From assembly GCA_963697365.1 (NCBI GenBank), contig CAVONT010000012.1:45110-109109 (forward strand): a DNA stretch of 64,000 nt, read 5' to 3'. A model generated the notes under the pieces. The model did no database searches. It saw only the letters and a program-made list of their open reading frames with translations, and had not been told where the DNA came from. The translations under genes were made by a program, and so were the position numbers. Source of the DNA: CAIXZV01 sp963697365. Lineage in GTDB: Bacteria; Chloroflexota; Limnocylindria; Limnocylindrales; CSP1-4. Below, in pieces: positions 51,844-59,380 of the stretch. Position 1 is the stretch's first letter. Every line of letters starts with the position of its first letter.

Positions 51844-52752
51844 TCAGCCGCCCGCCGCCATCCCGGCTGCCGCGCTCAGTGCGCCCAGCCACGCCACAGC
51901 CAGGAGCCCCGTTCCCACGGCCTGGGTCTCGAACGCGGCCTCCCTCCAGCTCGTGCCCGACCGCGTGGAGGCGACGACTCCCAGGCCCGCCCCGGCCACC
52001 GGCACGAGGCAGGCAGCAGCGAGCGCCAGGACCCATCCACCCGGTGCACCCAGCACGAGCGCGGTCCCGAGAGCCATCAGGGCGACGGCGGAATGCAGCA
52101 GGAGCACGAGTAGGCCTGCTCGGCGCGGGCCGAGGGCCACAGCGATCGAGGTGTCGCCTGCGCTGGTGTCGCGCTCCATGTCGACGAGCGCATTGGCGAT
52201 CGCGATCGCAGCGCCCGCGATCGCGGCGGCCGGAACAAGGATCAGGAAGACGGCGGGCAGCTCCCCGGTGGCTCCCAGCCAGCCGTACACCGGCAGGATC
52301 GGGATCCCGACCGCGAACGGCAACCACGACAGGGTGGTTCCCTTGGCCTTGAGGTCGTACCAGACCCCGATCAGGAGTCCGACGAGCGCCAGGCCGGCCA
52401 GGGCAGGCGAGTGCACTGCGGCGAGGCCCACCCCGAGTCCCGCACAGGCCAGCGCGATCAGCCGGGCCTGCCCCAACGTGACGACGCCTGCCGCGATGGG
52501 CTTGCCGGGCTTCCGCCCCGCATCGGTCGGCGCGTCGACGATGTCGTTGAGGGTGCCGATGGCGAACTGCACCAGGGTCATCGAGAGGCCGAGACCCAGC
52601 GCGAGCAGCACCGTCGCACCGGCAATGAGCGCGACGAATGCCACCACCAGCCCATCGAGGATCGACGGGAACGGGTGGATCAGGCGGATCGCGAGGGCTG
52701 CGGACCAGCGCCGTGGCTCCCCCACTCCAGCTGCGCTGGAGAGGTCCGGCAC
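51844..52752 (-). CDS. UbiA-family prenyltransferase
   Basis: 302 residues, eight or nine membrane helices. The first Asp-rich motif is NDIVDAPTDAGRKPGKPIAA G, and the second lies around YDLKAKGTTLSWLPFAVGIP and NALVDMERDTSAGDTSIAVA, as in UbiA, MenA and related aromatic prenyltransferases. The acceptor (quinone ring, haem or other) is not set by context. Confidence 0.88.
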   Translation of the reverse strand: MPDLSSAAGVGEPRRWSAALAIRLIHPFPSILDGLVVAFVALIAGATVLLALGLGLSMTLVQFAIGTLNDIVDAPTDAGRKPGKPIAAGVVTLGQARLIALACAGLGVGLAAVHSPALAGLALVGLLIGVWYDLKAKGTTLSWLPFAVGIPILPVYGWLGATGELPAVFLILVPAAAIAGAAIAIANALVDMERDTSAGDTSIAVALGPRRAGLLVLLLHSAVALMALGTALVLGAPGGWVLALAAACLVPVAGAGLGVVASTRSGTSWREAAFETQAVGTGLLAVAWLGALSAAAGMAAGG

Positions 52753-52819
52753 ATCGTCCGGACCGGGGACGAAGAGGGGGTCCGCCGCTCCCGGTTCCGG
52801 GATCCGCGGATCGACGACC

Positions 52820-53185
52820 TCAGACGTAGACGAGCTCGTGGAAGTTGGCCACCAGGTAGTCGATCAGCCGCTCGCGTCCGTCCGTGACCTCTGCGCGGAT
52901 CCCCGGCACCAGTGCCCACAACGTGACGGCCGGCACGATCAGGCGGCCGCTCGCGTCACGCCCGAGAGTGGCGGGCGGACCTCCACCAGAAGCGAACACA
53001 CGTTCGAATTCCTGCTCCGTGAGCCTGGCTGCGCGACGGAAGTCCTCGACGACCCGGACAACGCCCCGACGCAGGGCGACATCGCGCATCATCTCGGCCG
53101 CCCACGTGTCGATCTGGGCGTCGGACTGCTCGCCGAGGCGGGCACGGTAGACGGTGGCGTCGGCTGAGAGGCCGGTGGCTCCCAC
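52820..53185 (-). CDS. hypothetical protein
   Basis: 121 residues from the GTG at 53185, which has AGGAG 6 nt upstream. Mostly helical: YRARLGEQSDAQIDTWAAEM MRDVALRRGVVRVVEDFRRA and LTEQEFERVFASGGGPPATL, with RLIVPAVTLWALVPGIRAEV near the end. Not recognised. It precedes ubiA by 67 nt and may share its transcript. Confidence 0.6.
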   Translation of the reverse strand: MGATGLSADATVYRARLGEQSDAQIDTWAAEMMRDVALRRGVVRVVEDFRRAARLTEQEFERVFASGGGPPATLGRDASGRLIVPAVTLWALVPGIRAEVTDGRERLIDYLVANFHELVYV

Positions 53186-53289
53186 GGGTTCTCCTGGGTG
53201 TGCGGTGTAGTCCGAGCAGGATGCCACACGCAGGGCCCCCACGCGGCCCGCATCGCCCCCACTTGGCACGGATCGCCCCCGCGGCGAGG

Positions 53290-54036
53290 TCAGAGCGCCG
53301 TCCCCGCCGCATCCCCCTCGCCGAGCGCCGGCCGCGCGCCCTCGGGCCAGTCGTTGAACACCTCGGTCAGCCAGCGCCCGAATGGCCCAGGGCGCCCCGG
53401 ATCGGGGAAATCCGCGACGAGATGGAGCAGCGCGTCTGCCGTTCGTGCGGTGAGGGCGTCGACTGCCTCGCGGCTGGGCCGGCCCTCGGCTGGGATCGGG
53501 GCGCCGATCCGGACGCGGATGCGGCGCCGGAACCCGAGCCAGCTGGTGCCGTTGATCGCGATCGGGATGACCGGGACGCCTGTCCGCAGGGCGAAGTACG
53601 CGGTGCCGTCGGCCAGGGGTGCCAGCTCGCGCTCCCCCCGGTGGATCCTCCCCTCCCCCATGATCATCATCGCCCAGCCCGCGTCGAGCGCCCGCTGGAC
53701 GCGTCGGGTCGTCGCGAGCAGGTCCGTCTTGGCCGGCTGGTACGGGATCCCGAATCCCGCCCACGTGATGAGCCGGTTCCGGGCGCCCACGGACATGTCG
53801 GCCTCCTTGGGTCCGAACATCGCCAGCTTCGGGCGTGCCGGCATGACCGCGAGCATGACCAGCGGGTCCGTCCAGTTGAGGTGGTTCGCGCAGTAGATGA
53901 CGGGGCCTTTCGCAAGGTGCTCCCTCCCCTCGACCCGCACGTCGAAGAGCACACCGGTCACGAGCTTGAGGAACGCGCGCATGAGGCGGACGCGATTGGG
54001 CCGGTAGACCGGTGCATCGATCAGGGGCTCGACCAC
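53290..54036 (-). CDS. plsC: 1-acyl-sn-glycerol-3-phosphate acyltransferase family
   Basis: 248 residues of the PlsC fold. The catalytic HX4D motif is YCANHLNWTDPLVMLAVM, followed by MFGPKEADMS, MMIMGEGRIHRGERELAPLA DGTAYFALRTGVPVIPIAIN (usual FPEGTRS replaced by MGEGRIH) and GTSWLG. It makes phosphatidic acid or a related lipid at the membrane. The HAD gene lies immediately upstream (13 nt). Confidence 0.87.
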   Translation of the reverse strand: MVEPLIDAPVYRPNRVRLMRAFLKLVTGVLFDVRVEGREHLAKGPVIYCANHLNWTDPLVMLAVMPARPKLAMFGPKEADMSVGARNRLITWAGFGIPYQPAKTDLLATTRRVQRALDAGWAMMIMGEGRIHRGERELAPLADGTAYFALRTGVPVIPIAINGTSWLGFRRRIRVRIGAPIPAEGRPSREAVDALTARTADALLHLVADFPDPGRPGPFGRWLTEVFNDWPEGARPALGEGDAAGTAL

Positions 54037-54049
54037 GACTTCCTCCGGC

Positions 54050-54715
54050 TCAGGCGGGCAGCCGCTCCGGGTGGAGATCGGCGAGCCGCACGAGGACGAC
54101 GTCCGCGAGGTCGACGGCGTTACCCGCCGGTGGAACGCTCACGCTGGGCACGAGCACCACGGTCATCCCGGCAGCCTTCCCGGCCCGCACACCGTTGAGG
54201 GAGTCCTCCACCACGAGGCAGCGCGCCGGGTCCACGCCCAACAGGGAGGCGGCGCGCAGATAGACATCGGGCGCAGGCTTGCCGGCCGGCACCTCGTCAC
54301 TCGACACGACGGCGCCGAGGACGTCGTGCAGCCCGAGGGCCTCGACCGCAGCATCGATCATCGCCCTGTGCGACGACGACGCGATCGCGACCGGGTAGTC
54401 CAGTGCGATCCGCCGCAGCTGGTCCGGCGCATCGCCCACCACCGGCGGCATCGCCTTCCGGTAGCGCGCGACCACGCCATCGACGATCTCGTCGCGGATC
54501 CTCTCGACGGGAACCTCGGCCAGGGCGAGGCGCCGCTGCGTGATCTCGGCCCACTCGAGCGAGTTGGCCCCCATCACCGCGGCCTGGTCGTCGAGGCTCC
54601 ACTCGCGCCCGTGCCGGTTCGCGAAGGCCGTGCGGACCTCGTGCCACCAGGGCTCCGTGTCGATGAGGACGCCGTCGAGATCGAAGAGGACCGCGTCGAA
54701 CTGGCGCTGCCGCAT
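54050..54715 (-). CDS. HAD-family phosphatase (beta-phosphoglucomutase-like)
   Basis: 221 residues with the core motifs DAVLFDLDGVLIDTEPWWHE (nucleophile Asp), VAIASSSHRAMIDAAVEALG, SSDEVPAGKPAPDVYLRAAS and CLVVEDSLNGVRAGKAAGMT. The alpha-helical cap matches the PGMB-like subclass I; the substrate is unknown. Confidence 0.88.
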   Translation of the reverse strand: MRQRQFDAVLFDLDGVLIDTEPWWHEVRTAFANRHGREWSLDDQAAVMGANSLEWAEITQRRLALAEVPVERIRDEIVDGVVARYRKAMPPVVGDAPDQLRRIALDYPVAIASSSHRAMIDAAVEALGLHDVLGAVVSSDEVPAGKPAPDVYLRAASLLGVDPARCLVVEDSLNGVRAGKAAGMTVVLVPSVSVPPAGNAVDLADVVLVRLADLHPERLPA

Positions 54716-54918
54716 GCGGGCTCCCGGTGTGCACGGTCCTGTCGAGCCGCGCGTCGCTGCGCTCAGGCTAGCGGATCGGCCGGGTACGGGGAGCCGTCCG
54801 GCACGGGGTCGGGGGCGCGCCCGGTGGGCGGATTCCTGCCGTTCGTCCGGTTCCGCCGCAGGGCAGCTGGACGAGAATGTGCCCGATCCCGCTCCCGCGG
54901 GACAGGAGGTGGATGTCT

Positions 54919-55911
54919 GTGCGCGTCAACCGGGGACTCCTTGGCTGGGGCGTCTTCTTCATCGTGACCGGCGTCGTCCCGCTCGCCGTCAGCAACGGCG
55001 GAATCGACCCTGCGCGGCTCGACGGCGTCTTCGGGCTCTGGCCGCTGATCCTCGTCGGGATCGGCCTGGGCCTCCTGCTCGCCGAGACGAAGGCAGCCAT
55101 CCTGGGCGGGCTGGTCGTGGCGGTGACGTGCGGGATCATGGCCGGGTCGCTGCTTGCCGGTGCAAGCGTGTTCGGGTTCGGCACCGGGTCCGGGGCCTGC
55201 GGGCTCAACCCGACGGCCGGCAGCGGGGAGGCCTTCGAGACGCGCCAGGGATCGTTCACCGGGCTTGCCGAGGTACGTCTCCGGATGAACTGCGGAACCG
55301 TGACCGCCACATCATCCACCGGCTCTGGCTGGATGCTCGAAGGCACTGCGGGCCCGGGCCTGGATCCTGATGTCGAAGGTGGCGACACGCGCCTCTCGGT
55401 GTCCTCCCCGGATGCTGGCGGGCCGATCCTCGGGGCGGCGGCGGCGCGCTGGCAGCTCACCCTGCCGGAGGCGGTCCCCATGGACCTCGAGCTTGGCGTG
55501 GATGCAGGCTCCGCGGACCTCGCTCTCGACCGGACCCGGGTCACGAGGCTCGACGTCGGCGTCAATGCGGGCGACGCACGGATCGGGCTCGGCGACGACC
55601 CGGACCTGGCATCCGTCGGGGCGTCCGTGAACGCGGGCTCGCTGACCCTGGACCTGCCGGCTGCGCCCTTCCGGGGCCGGATCTCCGTGAACGCCGGCTC
55701 GGCCGAGGTCTGCCTTCCCCCGGGCACCGCCGTGCGGGTGCAGGCGGACGACATCTCGCTGGGCTCCACCAACCTCGCGGCCCTCGGCCTGGTCCAGCAG
55801 GGGTCCAGCTGGACGACGCCCGGGTTCGCGCAGGCATCGGTCAAGGTGGAGCTCGACATCTCGGTGAACCTGGGCAGCTTCACCCTGGATCCGGAGGACG
55901 GCTGTGGATGA
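54919..55911 (+). CDS. membrane protein with adhesin-like/LiaF-like beta domain
   Basis: About 330 residues. Three or four helices at the N-terminus (GLLGWGVFFIVTGVVPLAVS, FGLWPLILVGIGLGLLLAET, AILGGLVVAVTCGIMAGSLL) are followed by a repetitive beta-solenoid-like domain (VDAGSADLALDRTRVTRLDV GVNAGDARIGLG, VNAGSLTLDLPAAPFRGRIS VNAGSAEVCLPPG) of the DUF2807/LiaF type. The GTG at 54919 fits AGGAGG at 10 nt better than the ATG at 54913. Coupled to the PspC gene. Confidence 0.75.
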   Translation: MRVNRGLLGWGVFFIVTGVVPLAVSNGGIDPARLDGVFGLWPLILVGIGLGLLLAETKAAILGGLVVAVTCGIMAGSLLAGASVFGFGTGSGACGLNPTAGSGEAFETRQGSFTGLAEVRLRMNCGTVTATSSTGSGWMLEGTAGPGLDPDVEGGDTRLSVSSPDAGGPILGAAAARWQLTLPEAVPMDLELGVDAGSADLALDRTRVTRLDVGVNAGDARIGLGDDPDLASVGASVNAGSLTLDLPAAPFRGRISVNAGSAEVCLPPGTAVRVQADDISLGSTNLAALGLVQQGSSWTTPGFAQASVKVELDISVNLGSFTLDPEDGCG

Positions 55912-56401
55912 CCGGCTCTACCGCCATCCCACCGACCGGGTGATCGCCGGCGTGGCCGGCGGGATCGCCGCCTGGGTCCACGTGGATCCCTCCCTCGTGC
56001 GCATCGCGTGGGTGATCGCCGCCTTCTTCTCGCTCGGGATCCTCGCCCTCGTGTACATCGTGATGATGATCGTCGTCCCGCTTGCGCCGGACGGGTGGAG
56101 GCCGGAGCCGCGGACGCGGGCCACGCCGGGCGGCAACGCCGTCCCGGGTTGGGGCCAGGGAGCCACCGCGCCCGACCCCGCACCGGCGACTCCCTGGCAG
56201 AGCCCGTCACCGGCCGCTTGGGATGGGACAGCGGCGCTCCGGAGCGGACGCCTGATTGCCGGCACCGTGCTGGTGCTTGTCGGGCTGTGGCTCCTCATCG
56301 CCCAGTACGTGGACATCGACTGGAACCTGCTGTGGCCGCTGCTCGTCATTGGCACGGGCGTCGTGCTGATCGCTGTGGCGCTCCGCCGCCGGGGCCGCTG
56401 A
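55904..56401 (+). CDS. PspC-domain membrane protein
   Basis: 165 residues. PspC domain at the N-terminus (RLYRHPTDRVIAGVAGGIAA WVHVDPSLVRIAWVIAAFFS LGILALVYIVMMIVVP), a Pro-rich linker, then two further helices (LIAGTVLVLVGLWLLIAQYV, LLWPLLVIGTGVVLIAVALR). PspC-type proteins sense or respond to membrane stress. The GTG start overlaps the preceding gene by 8 nt. Confidence 0.88.
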   Translation: MDDRLYRHPTDRVIAGVAGGIAAWVHVDPSLVRIAWVIAAFFSLGILALVYIVMMIVVPLAPDGWRPEPRTRATPGGNAVPGWGQGATAPDPAPATPWQSPSPAAWDGTAALRSGRLIAGTVLVLVGLWLLIAQYVDIDWNLLWPLLVIGTGVVLIAVALRRRGR

Positions 56402-56454
56402 CACAGCCTGAATCCGGAGCGCGCCAGACAAGACCCTCGAACGAAGGAGCCTCC

Positions 56455-56907
56455 ATGCGCCGACCCGGCCACCGCGCCGCCGCGATCGTCCTCCTCGTCC
56501 TCGTGGCCGCGCTGATTGGCGCCTGCACGGGATCCACGGTGAGTCCGGCCTCTCCCGCGTCGTCGGCCGGGCCGACCTCGCCGTCCCCGGAGCCCCCCTC
56601 GTCGGAGCCGGCCGAGACAGAACCGGTCACGGGCGAGGTGCCGCCGGCAGTGCTGGCCGCTGCGAAGGCGGAGCTCGCCACGATCGTCGGCGCGGACGCC
56701 GCCGCGGGCGCCGTGGTGGTCTCTGCCGAGGCCGTGGACTGGCCCGACAGTTCGCTCGGGTGCCCACAGCCCGACATGATGTACCTGCAGGTGATCACCC
56801 CCGGGTACCAGGTGGTGTTCGAGGTGGGGGGCGTGCAGTACGACATGCGGGCCGCCGCATCGGGTGGCGTCGTGCGGTGCGAGCCAGCCAAGCCCGTTGG
56901 AGGCTGA
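56455..56907 (+). CDS. hypothetical lipoprotein
   Basis: 150 residues; ATG with AAGGAG at 7 nt. Lipobox VAALIGAC, Pro/Ser/Glu spacer, then a small domain with AKAELATIVGADAAAGAVVV, VDWPDSSLGCPQPDMMYLQV and TPGYQVVFEVGGVQYDMRA ending in VVRCEP. The DSSLGCPQP and GYQVVF pattern recurs in secreted proteins of Chloroflexota and cyanobacteria with unknown role; the two cysteines may pair. Confidence 0.75.
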   Translation: MRRPGHRAAAIVLLVLVAALIGACTGSTVSPASPASSAGPTSPSPEPPSSEPAETEPVTGEVPPAVLAAAKAELATIVGADAAAGAVVVSAEAVDWPDSSLGCPQPDMMYLQVITPGYQVVFEVGGVQYDMRAAASGGVVRCEPAKPVGG

Positions 56908-56957
56908 GCAGCCGCAACCCGCCTACAATTGGGGCACGCACCCACCGAGGCCGTTCC

Positions 56958-57617
56958 ATGCAGCTCCCCTTCCGCAAGCCGTCCATGCCCAAGCCGGGCG
57001 ATGCCCTGCCCGGCCGGCCCGACCCGATCGAGATGCCCGGCACCCACTTCGTGAACGGGCGCCCGCTGGCGGGACCCTATCCCGACGGCATGGAGATCGC
57101 CGACGTCGGCATGGGCTGCTACTGGGGCGCCGAGAAGAAGTTCTGGAGCCTCCCCGGCGTGTGGGTGACCATGGTCGGGTTCCAGGGTGGCACGACGCCC
57201 AACCCGAGCTACCGCGAGACCTGCACCGGTCGGACCGGCCATGCCGAGGTCGTTCGAATCGTGTTCGACCCGGCCGTCATCTCCTACGAGCGCATCCTCA
57301 AGGTGTTCTGGGAGTCGCACGACCCCACGCAGGGCTTCCGCCAGGGCAACGACATCGGCACGCAGTACCGCTCCGCGATCTTCACGCACGGCTCGGCACA
57401 GCTCGCCGCTGCCGAGGCGTCACGCGCGATGTACCAGCAGGAGCTCGCGAAGGAAGGGTTCGGGGCGATCACCACCGAGATCGCCGAGGCCGGCGAGTTC
57501 TTCTTCGCCGAGGGCTACCACCAGCAGTACCTGGCCAAGAATCCGGACGGCTACGACTGCCACACGGCGACCGGCGTCGCCTGCCCGATCGGGCTTGGGG
57601 TGACGGCTGGCGAATAA
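56958..57617 (+). CDS. msrA: peptide methionine sulfoxide reductase MsrA
   Basis: 219 residues. The catalytic cysteine is in DVGMGCYWGAEKKFWSLPG, with RTGHAEVVRIVFDP, FWESHDPTQGFRQGNDIGTQ YRSAIF and FFFAEGYHQQYLAKNP. Resolving cysteines are likely in YDCHTATGVACPIGLG. It repairs oxidised methionine. A diverged second copy of its last 75 nt lies at 58906, after a 1.3-kb insert. Confidence 0.94.
   Translation: MQLPFRKPSMPKPGDALPGRPDPIEMPGTHFVNGRPLAGPYPDGMEIADVGMGCYWGAEKKFWSLPGVWVTMVGFQGGTTPNPSYRETCTGRTGHAEVVRIVFDPAVISYERILKVFWESHDPTQGFRQGNDIGTQYRSAIFTHGSAQLAAAEASRAMYQQELAKEGFGAITTEIAEAGEFFFAEGYHQQYLAKNPDGYDCHTATGVACPIGLGVTAGE
57550..57589 (+). repeat. 40-bp direct repeat within msrA 3' end (copy 1)
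   Basis: Identical to 58916-58955. It encodes the Cys-containing C-terminal segment of MsrA (SYDCHTATGVACPI-like). Confidence 0.85.
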
Positions 57618-57631
57618 CCCTAAGGACCCGT

Positions 57632-57982
57632 CTACGGGCGAGCCCCGGGCGGCCAGCACTCGAGCCTGCCGGGGCTTGTGCCCCATGCCGTGCCGTCGGG
57701 CGCCCACGCGACGAGGGAGAAGCCGCCGTCGGGCCGCGTCGATGTGATCGCGTACGCGGGGCCCGTCAATGCGCCATCGTCTGGCTCGGGGCCGTAGTCG
57801 GCGCTGATCCCGCTCCACGAGATCTGGCTCCCGGAGATCTCAGCGGTGACGGCCTCGATAGGGCTGACGCTCGCCTGGTAGTAGCAGTCGTAGCTCCCGG
57901 CGGCGATCTGGCCCGGGATGATGGAGCAAGCCGCGAACAGCACTGCGGCCCCGGCCAGCAGCACTGGTGCCGCTCTCCGCAT
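57632..57982 (-). CDS. hypothetical lipoprotein
   Basis: 116 residues. Lipoprotein signal APVLLAGAAVLFAAC, then a small domain with SYDCYYQASVSPIEAVTAEI, ISWSGISADYGPEPDDG, YAITSTRPDGGFSLVAWAPD and a last cysteine in LECWPPG. Not recognised. The start at 57982 is set by the signal peptide; the longer frame has no support. It is within the insert between the msrA repeats. Confidence 0.6.
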   Translation of the reverse strand: MRRAAPVLLAGAAVLFAACSIIPGQIAAGSYDCYYQASVSPIEAVTAEISGSQISWSGISADYGPEPDDGALTGPAYAITSTRPDGGFSLVAWAPDGTAWGTSPGRLECWPPGARP

Positions 57983-58404
57983 GACCACCCCCTGCTCCGT
58001 TGCGACGCCGGTCCACGCCAGGCCAGTCACCAACGAGCGTTGCGTCGAGGCCCATTGTCGCCTTCCTGCCGGTTGCCTGTCAGGGCAACGCGCCATGTCC
58101 GTCCATAGGGTGCGCACCTGCACGCAACTGCGGTGCTCCCTCCCCCTGTCGCGCATGACAACCTGAGGCCGAAACCCACACGTGCTACCGCTCAGCAGCC
58201 CATAAGGCCGAAAGAGTGGTGAGTAGACCCCATTTCAGTACAAGTGGTGCGGGGGTGTATGAACAAGGGTCGTTCATACGGCCGGTGACCACGCCACGTC
58301 TCCGCTGCCTGGTGCGTCTCACTCGCGGTTGGCTGATCGGCTGCCGTGGGAGGCTTCTCATGCATGTGGCGTCGGGTGTCGCCGCCAGGGGTCCCGGACT
58401 GTCA
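57983..58404. other. 422-nt spacer between divergent genes of the msrA insert
   Basis: No gene. It must contain both promoters. The only clear signal is the inverted repeat GTATGAAC-7 nt-GTTCATAC at 58257-58279. Confidence 0.55.
58257..58279. promoter_or_regulatory. perfect inverted repeat upstream of DUF2975 gene, operator candidate
   Basis: GTATGAAC and GTTCATAC with a 7-nt spacer, 126 nt before the DUF2975 start. It is AT-richer than its surroundings. The size suits a dimeric repressor site. Confidence 0.5.
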
Positions 58405-58896
58405 ATGCGGTACAAGCTCGCAGGTCGGCTTCTCCGAGTCGCCCTTGTCGTCCTGCTGCTCGGATCCGTATTCGCGCAGATACTCGTGCCCGTGCAGGCG
58501 GCCATGGTGGGAACGGCGACCCCCGAAGTCGAGTACCTGGTCGTCCCGTACTCGGCGGCCGCCATCCTCTTCATCGCATGCATCCAAGTGGCGCTGCTCG
58601 TCGTCTGGCGGCTGCTGTCTCTCGTGGACAGCGGCATCATCTTCACCCGCCGCGCCCTGCGCCTGGTCGACGTCATCATCGGCTGCGCAATGGTCGCCAC
58701 GGTCTTGAGCGCAGGTGTCCTGGTCCACATGCTTGGCTTCGTCCCCGGCAACGGCGGACCCACGATCTACTTCATGGTCGCCTGCATCACCGGTGGGCTG
58801 GCGTTCGCTCTCCTCATGATCGTCATGCGAGGCCTGCTCGAGTCGGCGATCGGCCTGGCACACGACTCACTGCTCCTGCTCCAGCAGGGCGTGTAG
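58405..58896 (+). CDS. DUF2975 membrane protein
   Basis: 163 residues, four membrane helices (LRVALVVLLLGSVFAQILVP, SAAAILFIACIQVALLVVWR, VDVIIGCAMVATVLSAGVLV, MVACITGGLAFALLMIVMRG) with the family loop DSGIIFTRRALRLVD. DUF2975 genes usually precede a small XRE regulator (YozG-like); none follows here, where the msrA fragment begins instead. The ATG at 58405 is chosen by family length. Confidence 0.8.
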   Translation: MRYKLAGRLLRVALVVLLLGSVFAQILVPVQAAMVGTATPEVEYLVVPYSAAAILFIACIQVALLVVWRLLSLVDSGIIFTRRALRLVDVIIGCAMVATVLSAGVLVHMLGFVPGNGGPTIYFMVACITGGLAFALLMIVMRGLLESAIGLAHDSLLLLQQGV

Positions 58897-58905
58897 CCGT
58901 CAGGG

Positions 58906-58979
58906 AACCCGGACAGCTACGACTGCCACACGGCGACCGGCGTCGCCTGCCCGATTGGGGTCGGGGTGACACGGAGTAG
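58906..58979 (+). pseudogene. fragment of an msrA 3' end
   Basis: The frame reads NPDSYDCHTATGVACPIGVG V, like the end of MsrA at 57541, with differences mostly at third codon positions (for example aat/aac and atc/att). The rest of the gene is absent. Confidence 0.8.
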
Positions 58980-59030
58980 CAGATCGCGAGGCCGGGACCG
59001 CCGACTAGCTGGCGCCAGTCCGGGATGCCT

Positions 59031-59279
59031 CTAGGCGCGGTAGCGCCACTCCCCGGACTCATCGCGCGGCCCACGGACGATGCGGAGCATCCAGACGGTG
59101 CCGACGACCCAGAGTGCGGCAGCAACCGCAACCGTCGTCGCGCCAACACCCGAGTACGGGGCGGGAGCGCCCATGGACGATGGCGCTGTGAGGACCAGCA
59201 GGACGACGATGGCCAACGATACGAACGGGATCGAGAGGATGACCCTCGTCGGCCAGTAGGCGCGTGTCCGGTGCTGCAT
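59031..59279 (-). CDS. small membrane protein, hypothetical
   Basis: 82 residues with two hydrophobic helices (VILSIPFVSLAIVVLLVLTA and TTVAVAAALWVVGTVWMLRI) and a charged C-terminus (RGPRDESGEWRYRA). The start is not supported by a strong ribosome site. No family recognised. Confidence 0.5.
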   Translation of the reverse strand: MQHRTRAYWPTRVILSIPFVSLAIVVLLVLTAPSSMGAPAPYSGVGATTVAVAAALWVVGTVWMLRIVRGPRDESGEWRYRA

Positions 59280-59380
59280 GCGCCCATCCTAGGACGGCGG
59301 CGCAAGGACCGGACGGGAAGGGCTGACACAAACGCCGCCGGTGCTCGCTCCGCGGTACTCGCTCAGCGGTGACTCACGGG

